Assembly: GCA_030917725.1 (NCBI GenBank)
Contig: JAUPUE010000041.1
Location: 1-9,049, forward strand
Source: Patescibacteria group bacterium
Lineage (GTDB): Bacteria; Patescibacteriota; Minisyncoccia; Phycocordibacterales; EsbW-18
DNA: 9,049 bases
Direction of reading: 5' to 3'
Position numbers and translations under genes: made by a program. How positions within the stretch are numbered: position 1 is the first letter of the stretch; the number at the start of each line of letters is the position of its first letter. The notes under the pieces are model-generated. The model was not told the DNA's origin, ran no database searches, and saw nothing but the letters and a program-made list of their open reading frames with translations. This document shows positions 1 through 5,980 of the stretch, one piece after another.

Positions 1-2
1 GA

Positions 3-3000
3 CACAGCCAAGGACTCTCAGAGCTTCATACGGTAGGTATCCCATCAACAGCGGTGCTCGGATGGTCAAAGTTCTATTCGACAACGGGAGTTACTGCACT
101 TATGAACGGAACGCCACGCGCGATGTTCACGATGAACGATGCATCGGGTGATGTGACTGATGCAACAATTCGCAATAACGTGCTCGAAGCAAAAGGAACA
201 CCAACATATCGCGTAAACGGCGTGCATGACTTTGGTATGAGTTTTAACGGAACGAGCCAATACGCATGTTCCGACACCAACAATGATGCCACCTGTGACC
301 AGGATACTGACTTCGATGCCGGACTTTTGGGTTTTACGATTGAACTCTGGTTCAAACATGCCACGACGATCTCTGGTATTGATACGCTGGTTGATCACTC
401 GTTTACGACGACTCCAGGTGCTGCTGCTGGGTACCGAGTTTGGATGGATGCGTCGGGTTTGATACAGGCTCGCATTGATGATGACGTCACATTTGGTGAT
501 GAAGATCCACTTTCATCGCCGGCAGGAAAGAGCTATGCAGACGGTCAGTGGCACCACCTTGTGTTCGAGCGTGTGAGTACGGCGTATGCGTCACCCAACG
601 CACCGATGGCTGCTGGTATCTATCTTTATATTGACGGTGTCAGAGTTGCCTCTGACAACACGATTGCGGCATCAGGGACATTGACTGCGGCAACCATTTT
701 GGCAATTGGTGCGGATTGTTCAGTTGGGGCGGCATGTTCAACCGGAGCAAACTTTTGGGATGGAGTCATCGATGACGTGTATATCTCGATGAACGGTGTA
801 ACCACATCTGATAGCCCGAATGCGGCTGCGGGAGCAATTGCGCGCAAATATGCCGAAGGTAAGGCGGCAATGCTTCGACCATCGACACAGATAGCCGATG
901 CAACGACCTTTTCATCAAATACTATTGGAGACTCTGGAGCTGTCTATTTACCAAATGAATTTGTCGGTCAAATCGTAGAGATTACCAGTGGTACGGGTGT
1001 TGGCCAAACGCGAAAGATAGTTTCTAACACAACAACAACATTTACCGTTACACCAAACTGGACAGTTACCCCAGACACGTCATCAGACTACGAAGTTGTT
1101 GCCGAACAGTTGTATGGTGCGTCTAACAGCGTTACGTCGATTGGTGTCACGGACACAGACCCTCTCAATACCACTCGAACACTCTATGTTGGTGCGAGCA
1201 ATGGAAGCGACGGTGGTGGTGTGACGGTTCTTTCAGGATTCAATACACCGAGCGTGAGCGATGTATACCATGCGGATGCAGGGTATACCGATGATGGTGG
1301 AACCGCATGGACGGGGACTGACTACGACGATGTGATGTCAATTGACACGCGTTCAGGTATTACTGTGCTGGGTTCAACAGGAAATCTATGGACACGCAAA
1401 GAAGATCGCGCACTTGAACAGAGTATGGATTTACTGTTGAACAGTCTCGCGACGGTCCGTCAGGAATTGTTGGCAGATGGTCTTCAGGCGGGTGCGCTTA
1501 CCGCTGGTGGTGCCGACCTTGCCGAGCTGTATGGCTCGACTGAGGATCTTGTTGCCGGTGAAATCGTCGCACTCGATTCTGAGATACTCGAAAATGTCGT
1601 GCGCTCGACATCTGCATATCAGCGCGATGTTATTGGTATCGTCGCTACGCGTCCAGGGCTTGTTCTTGGCCCAACGACGGCTTCAACAACATATCCAATT
1701 GCACTTGTCGGTCGTGTGCCGGTTAAGGTCACAACTCAAAATGGTGTTATCCGAGCAGGCGATAGAATTGCCGCATCTCCTGTGGCTGGGTACGGTATGC
1801 GTGCTACCCAGGCCGGACGCGTGCTCGGCACGGCGCTCGAGGATATGCCGGTCACCGATCTCGTTGCTTGCCCCGGTGATTCCGAAGGTACGCCAAACCG
1901 TTGTGGTGAAGTGCTTGTCTTCGTGAATCTTGTTGATTACTCGGGCATGTCGGTATCTCTTCTTGCTCAAGAGACGGGGGATATCACGACAACCGAAATT
2001 ATTCCTGCTGCTTGTGTCGACGCCGATGGTGCAACAACAACTCCAAGCTCGGAAGGTATCTGTGGGGAAGACGAAACACTTGCTCCTTCATATGAACTCT
2101 CTGTGGTATCCGAGGCTGGACCATATGAACTGTTGGATGGTCTTGAGATATTGTCGTTCCTCAAAGAGAACGGAGATACTGGCCTTGATTCTGAGATGTT
2201 CACCGGACGGCTCTCAGCGGGTCTTGATATCATCACGCCACACATATTTACCGACACTCTTTCGGTCAATGCGATTGAATCATCTTCGGATGATGGAGGA
2301 ATAGCCCTTATGCTCGGAGACAATGGTCGTTTTGAGATACGAAGAAAGGGTGACCCAGAAGATCCTTCCGCAACATCGTCCGTCTTGGTGACGTTTGATG
2401 CGGAAGGAAATGCTGTCTTCTCAGGAACAATCAGCGCTCAAGGATTGACGTTCGGTAGTGACGTCGCGACACATACCGCTACGACTAGCTCTCCAGCATT
2501 GTTCATCGCATCAATCGAAGAAGGTGTCGCGGATGCTCTTGCGGTAATCCGATCCGCGTTGGTGCGCTCATTTGCGGCAGTGACGCTTTATGCAGAGAAT
2601 ATGTTTGCTTCGACCATCACGATTATTCCTGAAGGACGTATTGCAGTACCATCGGGAAGGGATCAAATCTCAGGTACTGCACGCATCCCGTCAGGATCTT
2701 CAAGTGTTGATGTTGAGAATGCGTCTGTCCTTGCAACGAGCAAGATCTTCATTACACCGCTTTCTGTCAGTGAACACCCTCTGGTCGTCACACTGAAGCG
2801 CCCCGGTATCGGATTCACGGTTTCGCTCTTCGCTCCAGCCGCTCTCGACATCTACTTTGACTGGTTGCTTGTGGATTCGTATCCGACAGACGATACTACA
2901 ACGTCGGTACCGGGTGAGACGGTGGTTGAAGACATCCCAATAGAGGAGACCCCTCTCGAAGAGGCCCCACCAGACACGTCTGACGAGTTTGAAGTCGAAC

Positions 3001-3233
3001 CCTCATCTGAAGAATCCGAGGTGGAGACCGCACCGGAGCCTGTAGTTGAAGAGGGAACAGAACCCGAAGTCGAGGAACTTCCACAAGAACCAGAGGCGGC
3101 GGTTGAACCTCCAGCTGACTTGCCTGCGCAGGCAGGAGAGCCCGAACCCGAGATTGAGGCCGAGCCAACACCTGAACCTGAGCCAGAACAAGAAGACGTA
3201 GAACCTGAGCCTACGGAGGAACCCACCACATAG
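3..3233 (+). CDS. Giant LamG-domain surface protein with acidic Pro/Glu-rich tail (5' truncated by window edge)
   Basis: The frame is open to the left edge (17 codons before the first possible GTG at 54), so the true start lies outside the window. Residue numbers here count from the GTG at 54. Residues about 57-258 look like a LamG/concanavalin A-like lectin fold (FDG-like 'MSFNGTSQYA', 'FTIELWFK', 'DGQWHHLVFER', 'YIDGVRV', 'GVIDDVYIS'), usually a carbohydrate- or protein-binding module. Residues about 300-350 carry a 'GTGVGQTRKI' beta module. Residues about 486-597 ('DLAELYGS', 'GEIVALDSE', 'DVIGIVATRPGLVLG', 'ALVGRVPVKV', 'AGRVLGTALE') resemble the peptidase G2 / intramolecular-chaperone type domain of phage appendage and surface proteins. 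A beta-rich module (about 855-942) precedes an acidic, low-complexity Pro/Glu tail (945-1059) with no visible sorting motif or membrane anchor. It is probably exported and displayed on the cell or in appendages. The domain names are inferred by eye, and the signal peptide is not in view. Confidence 0.85.
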   Translation, partial: HSQGLSELHTVGIPSTAVLGWSKFYSTTGVTALMNGTPRAMFTMNDASGDVTDATIRNNVLEAKGTPTYRVNGVHDFGMSFNGTSQYACSDTNNDATCDQDTDFDAGLLGFTIELWFKHATTISGIDTLVDHSFTTTPGAAAGYRVWMDASGLIQARIDDDVTFGDEDPLSSPAGKSYADGQWHHLVFERVSTAYASPNAPMAAGIYLYIDGVRVASDNTIAASGTLTAATILAIGADCSVGAACSTGANFWDGVIDDVYISMNGVTTSDSPNAAAGAIARKYAEGKAAMLRPSTQIADATTFSSNTIGDSGAVYLPNEFVGQIVEITSGTGVGQTRKIVSNTTTTFTVTPNWTVTPDTSSDYEVVAEQLYGASNSVTSIGVTDTDPLNTTRTLYVGASNGSDGGGVTVLSGFNTPSVSDVYHADAGYTDDGGTAWTGTDYDDVMSIDTRSGITVLGSTGNLWTRKEDRALEQSMDLLLNSLATVRQELLADGLQAGALTAGGADLAELYGSTEDLVAGEIVALDSEILENVVRSTSAYQRDVIGIVATRPGLVLGPTTASTTYPIALVGRVPVKVTTQNGVIRAGDRIAASPVAGYGMRATQAGRVLGTALEDMPVTDLVACPGDSEGTPNRCGEVLVFVNLVDYSGMSVSLLAQETGDITTTEIIPAACVDADGATTTPSSEGICGEDETLAPSYELSVVSEAGPYELLDGLEILSFLKENGDTGLDSEMFTGRLSAGLDIITPHIFTDTLSVNAIESSSDDGGIALMLGDNGRFEIRRKGDPEDPSATSSVLVTFDAEGNAVFSGTISAQGLTFGSDVATHTATTSSPALFIASIEEGVADALAVIRSALVRSFAAVTLYAENMFASTITIIPEGRIAVPSGRDQISGTARIPSGSSSVDVENASVLATSKIFITPLSVSEHPLVVTLKRPGIGFTVSLFAPAALDIYFDWLLVDSYPTDDTTTSVPGETVVEDIPIEETPLEEAPPDTSDEFEVEPSSEESEVETAPEPVVEEGTEPEVEELPQEPEAAVEPPADLPAQAGEPEPEIEAEPTPEPEPEQEDVEPEPTEEPTT
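3121..3134. repeat. 14-bp perfect palindrome inside the acidic-tail coding region
   Basis: TGCCTGCGCAGGCA is its own reverse complement. It encodes the only non-acidic break ('LPAQAG', residues about 1023-1028) in a tail otherwise made of E, P, D, T and V. Palindromes with a CCTGC/GCAGG core are, from memory, a frequent dispersed repeat in Parcubacteria. An in-frame insertion is inferred, not shown. Confidence 0.6.
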
Positions 3234-3239
3234 AACATC

Positions 3240-4223
3240 ATGATGCTTTCTCGTAACAAAATGATTCTCATCGCCGCAGGGACACTCGTACTTGGGTTTT
3301 TGTTCGGCTTTTTCTTCCCACGCAGCAACGAGGTCAACGAGGCTACGGGCGAATGGCGTCTTGGCTCCTCATCACTTACAAATCCTTTGCTTGAGTGTGA
3401 TCTTGGGGAAGAGGCCCTTTCAAGCACAAAAATCGATTTTACGTCGGACCTCAGACATTTCGTTGATGACTTAAAAGAAGAGATGGATATAGAAGATATT
3501 TCTGTATACTACCGGGATCTCAACAATGGTCCTGTGTTTGGTATCAATCAGGAAGAGTCATTTGCTCCAGCAAGCCTCCTCAAGATTCCGCTTTTGATCG
3601 CGTATCTACGATGGGCGGAGGATGATCCAAGTGTCTTGGAAGAAAGAATCTTTTTTGAGAGCCCAGTTGATGTGGGTTACCAGCAAGAGTTCGCCCCATC
3701 GCTCCCTCTTGTACCAGGAACCACTTACACCGCCCGTGAATTGCTTGAGCAGATGATCAAGTACTCTGACAACCAGGCGTTGATGCTGTTGTTTAATAAA
3801 ATTCCTCAGCAATATCAAGAAGAGTTGTACACACTTTTGGGAGTCGATGTTTCTCTTATCACTGACCCAACTGCGCGTCTTACCGTGAAGCAATACAGCA
3901 TCTTCTTCAGGATTCTTTTTAACGCGTCGTTTTTGTCTCGAAAAAATTCCGAATATGCTCTCCAACTCTTGTCGGACACCTCTTTTGTTGACGGCCTGCG
4001 TGCATCGGTGCCGGAGTCTATTACCATCGCGCATAAATTCGGAGAGCGAAAGACAAGAATGGACCTCCAGCAGTTTCATGATTGCGGTATCGTCTACTAT
4101 CCGGGGCATCCATATCTGTTGTGCGTCATGACGCGAGGAAAAGATGTCACAAAGCTTATTGACGCCATCCGAGAAACATCTGGTTTTGTGTACAAGGAGA
4201 TCGATACCCAGTATGCCGATTAA
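3240..4223 (+). CDS. Membrane-anchored serine hydrolase, class A beta-lactamase / DD-peptidase fold
   Basis: The 327-residue protein has an N-terminal hydrophobic segment (about 8-26) preceded by basic residues, so it is anchored or exported with the catalytic domain outside. The class A penicillin-recognising triad is visible: S112-L-L-K115 ('FAPASLLKIPLL', nucleophile and general base), S176-D-N178 ('KYSDNQAL'), and H265-K-F-G268 in place of KTG. The class A omega-loop motif (ExxLN, deacylating Glu) is not recognisable between SDN and KFG; 'DPTARLTVKQYSIFFRIL' there corresponds to the helix after the omega loop. A peptidoglycan peptidase or a degenerate binding protein is therefore more likely than a resistance beta-lactamase. 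The start lies 6 nt after the preceding stop, so the two genes are probably co-transcribed. ATG at 3243 is an equally possible start. No Shine-Dalgarno is seen. Confidence 0.88.
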   Translation: MMLSRNKMILIAAGTLVLGFLFGFFFPRSNEVNEATGEWRLGSSSLTNPLLECDLGEEALSSTKIDFTSDLRHFVDDLKEEMDIEDISVYYRDLNNGPVFGINQEESFAPASLLKIPLLIAYLRWAEDDPSVLEERIFFESPVDVGYQQEFAPSLPLVPGTTYTARELLEQMIKYSDNQALMLLFNKIPQQYQEELYTLLGVDVSLITDPTARLTVKQYSIFFRILFNASFLSRKNSEYALQLLSDTSFVDGLRASVPESITIAHKFGERKTRMDLQQFHDCGIVYYPGHPYLLCVMTRGKDVTKLIDAIRETSGFVYKEIDTQYAD

Positions 4224-4261
4224 TTGTTGATATCTTTCTTTAGACAGAACCTTCGAGGACG

Positions 4262-4267
4262 TATACT
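4262..4267 (+). promoter_or_regulatory. Possible -10 box for the small membrane-protein gene
   Basis: TATACT ends 8 nt before the ATG at 4276, so transcription would begin almost at the start codon. A -35 is poor (TTAGAC, 16-nt spacer). GAGGA at 4255-4259 is too far from the ATG (16 nt) to be a normal Shine-Dalgarno, which fits leaderless translation. Confidence 0.35.
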
Positions 4268-4275
4268 TATTACCA

Positions 4276-4707
4276 ATGAAAGCACCACAACAAAAAATGA
4301 TGGAAACAAAAATCCCGACCTTTGCAGAACCTCGACGAACCCGCTTCAGTAAAAAGTGGTTTCTTCTTCTCGGTATCCTCATCATTCTCGCGGGGACTGC
4401 CTTCTATTTCTTTACAAAGTATCAAGAGCTCAAGAACAACCCAGAGGCTGCAAATGATGCAGAGGTTGCAGCGCTCGTCGAAGAGATTGGGATGGTTATG
4501 GTTCTTCCCGAAGGAGAAACACCAACACTTGCGACCGTGTCAGATCCGGAGCTCCTCCAGGGCCAAGCATTCTTTCGAAACGCAAAAGAGGGCGATAAGG
4601 TTCTGATTTATACAACTGCAGGGAAAGTCATTCTTTACGATCCGATTGCAAAGAAGATCGTCGAAGTGGCTCCTATCGCGGCTGGGGAAGGGGTGTCTCA
4701 AGAATAA
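4276..4707 (+). CDS. Small single-TM protein, Patescibacteria-type hypothetical
   Basis: The 143-residue protein has a basic N-terminal cytoplasmic stretch (residues 1-27), one strong transmembrane helix (about 28-46, 'WFLLLGILIILAGTAFYFF'), an acidic linker, and a compact C-terminal part (about 72-135). That part contains 'VLPEGETPTLATVSDPELL', 'QAFFRNAKEGDKVLIYT' and 'KVILYDPIAKKIVEVAPI'. The type II topology would put the C-terminal domain outside the membrane. From memory, proteins with the 'LP..ETPT.ATV.D...L..Q.FF..A..GDKVLIY' pattern recur in Parcubacteria as unnamed conserved proteins; I know of no assigned function. The gene follows the serine hydrolase by 52 nt and may have its own weak promoter. 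The start at 4276 is chosen because a -10-like box sits just upstream; an internal Met at residue 8 or 9 is possible. Confidence 0.8.
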   Translation: MKAPQQKMMETKIPTFAEPRRTRFSKKWFLLLGILIILAGTAFYFFTKYQELKNNPEAANDAEVAALVEEIGMVMVLPEGETPTLATVSDPELLQGQAFFRNAKEGDKVLIYTTAGKVILYDPIAKKIVEVAPIAAGEGVSQE

Positions 4708-4710
4708 GCG

Positions 4711-4719
4711 TGGTATAAC
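4711..4719 (+). promoter_or_regulatory. Extended -10 promoter element upstream of tRNA-Arg
   Basis: TGGTATAAC is an extended -10 (TGn + TATAAC) with no clear -35. Initiation near 4726 would put about 80 nt of hairpin-rich leader ahead of the mature tRNA 5' end at 4807. The same TGGTAT form occurs before dnaB. Confidence 0.5.
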
Positions 4720-4729
4720 GTCAGGGCAG

Positions 4730-4814
4730 CTCTTGCTCCCGTATGAGTACATACAAGAGCGGCGTTCGGACAGACTGAAAGCGAGCTTTCAGTCTGCTCC
4801 TCTCTTGCTCCCGT
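4730..4814 (+). repeat. X / X' / X mosaic on the 5' side of tRNA-Arg
   Basis: CTCTTGCTCCCGT occurs at 4730-4742 and again at 4802-4814, where it contains the tRNA 5' acceptor strand. An inverted partial copy, CAAGAGC, lies between them at 4754-4760. GCTCTTG (4730-1 onward, 4730-4736 region) and CAAGAGC can pair, with GTATG/CATAC (4741-4745/4750-4754) nested inside. Confidence 0.7.
4771..4796. repeat. Perfect hairpin just upstream of the tRNA
   Basis: CAGACTGAAAGC (4771-4782) is the reverse complement of GCTTTCAGTCTG (4785-4796). In practice this gives an 11-bp stem with a CGAG loop. It ends 10 nt before the tRNA 5' end. It has no T-tract, so it is not an obvious terminator; it could guide RNase P processing or be a repeat element. 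Confidence 0.7.
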
Positions 4815-4878
4815 CGTTCAATGGATAGGATGTCTCCCTCCGAAGGAGACGATGCAGGTTCGATTCCTGCCGAGAGCA
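4807..4878 (+). tRNA. tRNA-Arg, anticodon CCG
   Basis: The cloverleaf can be drawn by hand: acceptor GCTCCCG (4807-4813) with CGAGAGC (4871-4877), D stem GTTC/GGAT (4816-4819/4828-4831) around AATGGATA, anticodon stem TCTCC/GGAGA (4833-4837/4845-4849) around CTCCGAA, and T stem GCAGG/CCTGC (4854-4858/4866-4870) around TTCGATT. The anticodon at 4840-4842 is CCG, which reads the CGG arginine codon. The A in the D loop fits bacterial arginine identity. Discriminator is A4878 and CCA is not encoded (TTG follows). The acceptor stem has one C·A mismatch at pair 5-68, and the D stem uses two wobble pairs, so it is slightly weakened. Decay toward a tRNA pseudogene cannot be excluded, but the anticodon and T arms are perfect. 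Confidence 0.88.
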
Positions 4879-5015
4879 TTGAATTTGACCAAATGGGTTG
4901 GTGCAGGAATCGAAGGCCGGAAGAAAAGCTCCTGGGGAGCTTTTCTGAGGCGGGGTCGAGAGCACTTACGAGCGAAGCGAGTTAGTGACTCGTGACCGAT
5001 TCCTGCCGAGAGCAT
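4859..5015 (+). repeat. X / X' / X mosaic on the 3' side of tRNA-Arg, with a 19-bp exact direct repeat
   Basis: CGATTCCTGCCGAGAGCAT is present at 4861-4879 (T loop to tRNA 3' end) and exactly again at 4997-5015, 136 bp later. Between them, GCAGGAATCGAA (4903-4914) is the exact reverse complement of the tRNA T-loop and 3' T-stem sequence at 4859-4870. The inner copy also forms a 10-bp inverted repeat with 4997-5006. No integrase is nearby. Confidence 0.8.
4922..4946. terminator. Terminator-like hairpin after tRNA-Arg
   Basis: AGAAAAGCTCC (4922-4932) pairs perfectly with GGAGCTTTTCT (4936-4946) around TGG. The A/T-rich stem base gives a GC core followed by TTTT on either strand, so it could end transcription in both directions. 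It lies 44 nt past the tRNA 3' end. Confidence 0.6.
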
Positions 5016-5028
5016 CCCAAAAAGGCAC

Positions 5029-5057
5029 TTGATACGTCCTATATTTTAAGCTATAGT
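5029..5057 (+). promoter_or_regulatory. Sigma-70 type promoter of rplU
   Basis: TTGATA (5029-5034), a 17-nt spacer, then TATAGT (5052-5057). Initiation near 5064 would leave a leader of about 20 nt before the ATG at 5085, with no Shine-Dalgarno. The leader is too short for a ribosomal-protein autoregulatory structure. Confidence 0.8.
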
Positions 5058-5084
5058 GGGGGGTCTAAAAACCGATATATTCAT

Positions 5085-5384
5085 ATGAAAATCGCAGTCA
5101 TCGAAACAGGCGGAAAGCAGTACCTCGTCAACGAGGGCTCAAAGCTCACAATCGAAAAGATCATTGGTGCAGAAGCAGGCAAGGATGTCTCATTTAAGAC
5201 CCTCCTTACTGATGATGGTGCCCTCACTCTTGGAGCACCGTACCTCTCAGAAGCCACAGCTTCATACGACGCAGAAGGCCGCAACAAGACGATTAACGTC
5301 GTCAAATACAAGGCAAAGAGCCGCTACTACAAGAAGCGCGGACACCGCCAGCCTCACGCAAAGGTGACTCTCAAGAAGATCTAG
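5085..5384 (+). CDS. rplU: 50S ribosomal protein L21
   Basis: The 99-residue protein has the full L21 pattern: 'MKIAVIETGGKQYLV' at the N-terminus, a central beta domain, and the basic 23S rRNA-binding end 'KYKAKSRYYKKRGHRQPHAKVTLKKI'. It is a structural protein of the large ribosomal subunit. The length is typical (about 100-105). The frame extends upstream to a GTG at 4992, but that part crosses the promoter and the tRNA-derived repeat. The ATG at 5085 matches the family N-terminus exactly, so it is the start. The usual partner rpmA (L27) does not follow. Instead there is an immediate terminator, so rplU is a single-gene transcription unit here. Confidence 0.97.
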   Translation: MKIAVIETGGKQYLVNEGSKLTIEKIIGAEAGKDVSFKTLLTDDGALTLGAPYLSEATASYDAEGRNKTINVVKYKAKSRYYKKRGHRQPHAKVTLKKI

Positions 5385-5393
5385 CAACCAAAG

Positions 5394-5412
5394 CCCCGCT
5401 CAGCGGGGTTTT
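5394..5412 (+). terminator. Intrinsic terminator of rplU
   Basis: CCCCGC (5394-5399), loop TCA, GCGGGG (5403-5408), then TTTT (5409-5412), beginning 10 nt after the rplU stop. Confidence 0.9.
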
Positions 5413-5429
5413 GTTGAACCTTCTATGGA

Positions 5430-5458
5430 TTGACAAATAGCATCTGGCATGCTATGAT
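5430..5458 (+). promoter_or_regulatory. Near-consensus sigma-70 promoter of the orphan membrane-protein gene
   Basis: TTGACA (5430-5435, consensus -35), a 17-nt spacer, then TATGAT (5453-5458, one mismatch). Initiation near 5465 gives a leader of about 45 nt containing the GGCC-TTAG-GGCC stretch and the Shine-Dalgarno. Confidence 0.88.
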
Positions 5459-5498
5459 TCACGCCAGTAATACTAACGTTCTTTGAGGCCTTAGGGCC

Positions 5499-5504
5499 AG
5501 GAGG
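5499..5504 (+). promoter_or_regulatory. Strong Shine-Dalgarno AGGAGG
   Basis: AGGAGG lies 5 nt before the ATG at 5510 and fixes that start. It is the only full Shine-Dalgarno I find at a gene start in this window. Confidence 0.85.
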
Positions 5505-5509
5505 TTCAA

Positions 5510-5956
5510 ATGCGCATTTATCAGATGCTCGCTTCATTCGACGCCCGCAACAAGAAGGCTCCCTATTCGTGGATCAAGTACCTCATCATGGCGTTACTCC
5601 TGGTCCTGGCACCCCTCGTAGGAGTCTGGATGTCGAAGACTCATCAGAAGAGCGTGGCTGAAGCGCAGCAACGGGATTCCTCGGTCATCACCGTTCACAA
5701 GACGGAACAACAGACCATGACGGTGGAGATGGGCAAAGAGCGCTGGGCCTGGGTTGTTGCTGAAGGTAGGCTGATAGGGGAATACAGATATATTCCCATC
5801 AACTTCACCGACGATGACTCCGACCGGCTCAGACTCCTCGTGGTTCCGCGCTCTATCAAGCTGGATCTCAATCAGCCCGTGTGGGTCAGGCAAGATTTCC
5901 TGAGCGATGGTCTGCTCGGCGGACTGACCGAGAGTCTCACGCTCGTCGGGTATTGA
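5510..5956 (+). CDS. Single-TM protein of unknown function
   Basis: The 148-residue protein is not one I recognise. A basic, amphipathic N-terminus (1-21) is followed by one transmembrane helix (about 22-41, 'WIKYLIMALLLVLAPLVGVW'). A polar segment (42-75) leads to a C-terminal beta-rich part (about 76-148) containing 'RWAWVVAEGRLIGEYRYIPI', a 'DDDSDRLRLLVVP' strand and 'NQPVWVRQDF'. Inside-positive charge suggests the C-terminal part is extracytoplasmic. It is a complete self-contained unit: near-consensus promoter, full Shine-Dalgarno, and hairpins right after the stop. A hand count over 5521-5940 gives about 56% GC against about 50% in nearby genes. Together with its different initiation signals, this hints at a separate origin or high expression. 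Translation is almost certain; function is unknown. Confidence 0.85.
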   Translation: MRIYQMLASFDARNKKAPYSWIKYLIMALLLVLAPLVGVWMSKTHQKSVAEAQQRDSSVITVHKTEQQTMTVEMGKERWAWVVAEGRLIGEYRYIPINFTDDDSDRLRLLVVPRSIKLDLNQPVWVRQDFLSDGLLGGLTESLTLVGY

Positions 5957-5971
5957 TGTTCACGGAACATC
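5955..5971. repeat. Small hairpin overlapping the stop codon
   Basis: GATGTTC (5955-5961) and GAACATC (5965-5971) form a 7-bp stem around ACG, starting inside the TGA stop of the orphan gene. It is probably part of its 3' end structure ahead of the main terminator. Confidence 0.55.
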
Positions 5972-5980
5972 CCGCTCCAA

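Larger units (their letters stand above)
4708..5084. other. 377-nt protein-free region with tRNA-Arg and repeat mosaics
   Basis: No convincing protein gene lies here. The region holds an extended -10 promoter, two hairpins, the tRNA-Arg(CCG), copies of the tRNA's own end sequences in both orientations, a terminator-like hairpin and the rplU promoter. These are listed separately. Confidence 0.8.

Noticed and set aside
54..3233. GTG at 54 as the true start of the LamG protein
   Set aside because: The frame stays open to the window edge, there is no ribosome site or promoter before 54, and no signal peptide follows it. Truncation by the window is the simpler reading.
2852..3427. 191-residue minus-strand Ser/Gly-rich frame
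   Set aside because: It is the antisense image of the low-complexity Pro/Glu tail and has no recognisable family.
3606..4385. 259-residue minus-strand frame
   Set aside because: It lies opposite the serine hydrolase, whose catalytic motifs are intact, and it shows no family features of its own.
4730..5015. CRISPR array
   Set aside because: The repeats are two direct copies plus an inverted one on each side, with unequal spacing and no regular spacers.
4861..5015. Integrated phage or genomic island at the tRNA
   Set aside because: The direct repeats enclose only 118 bp, and no integrase or cargo gene is present in the window.
4708..5084. T-box or ribosomal-protein leader regulating rplU
   Set aside because: The rplU promoter at 5029-5057 leaves a leader of only about 20 nt, and no T-box sequence or specifier stem is seen. 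The tRNA-like sequence before it is copied tRNA, not a T-box.
4992..5384. Longer rplU reading frame starting at GTG 4992
   Set aside because: The extra 31 codons cross the tRNA-derived repeat and the TTGATA/TATAGT promoter. L21 proteins begin at the MKIAVIETGGKQY position, which is the ATG at 5085.
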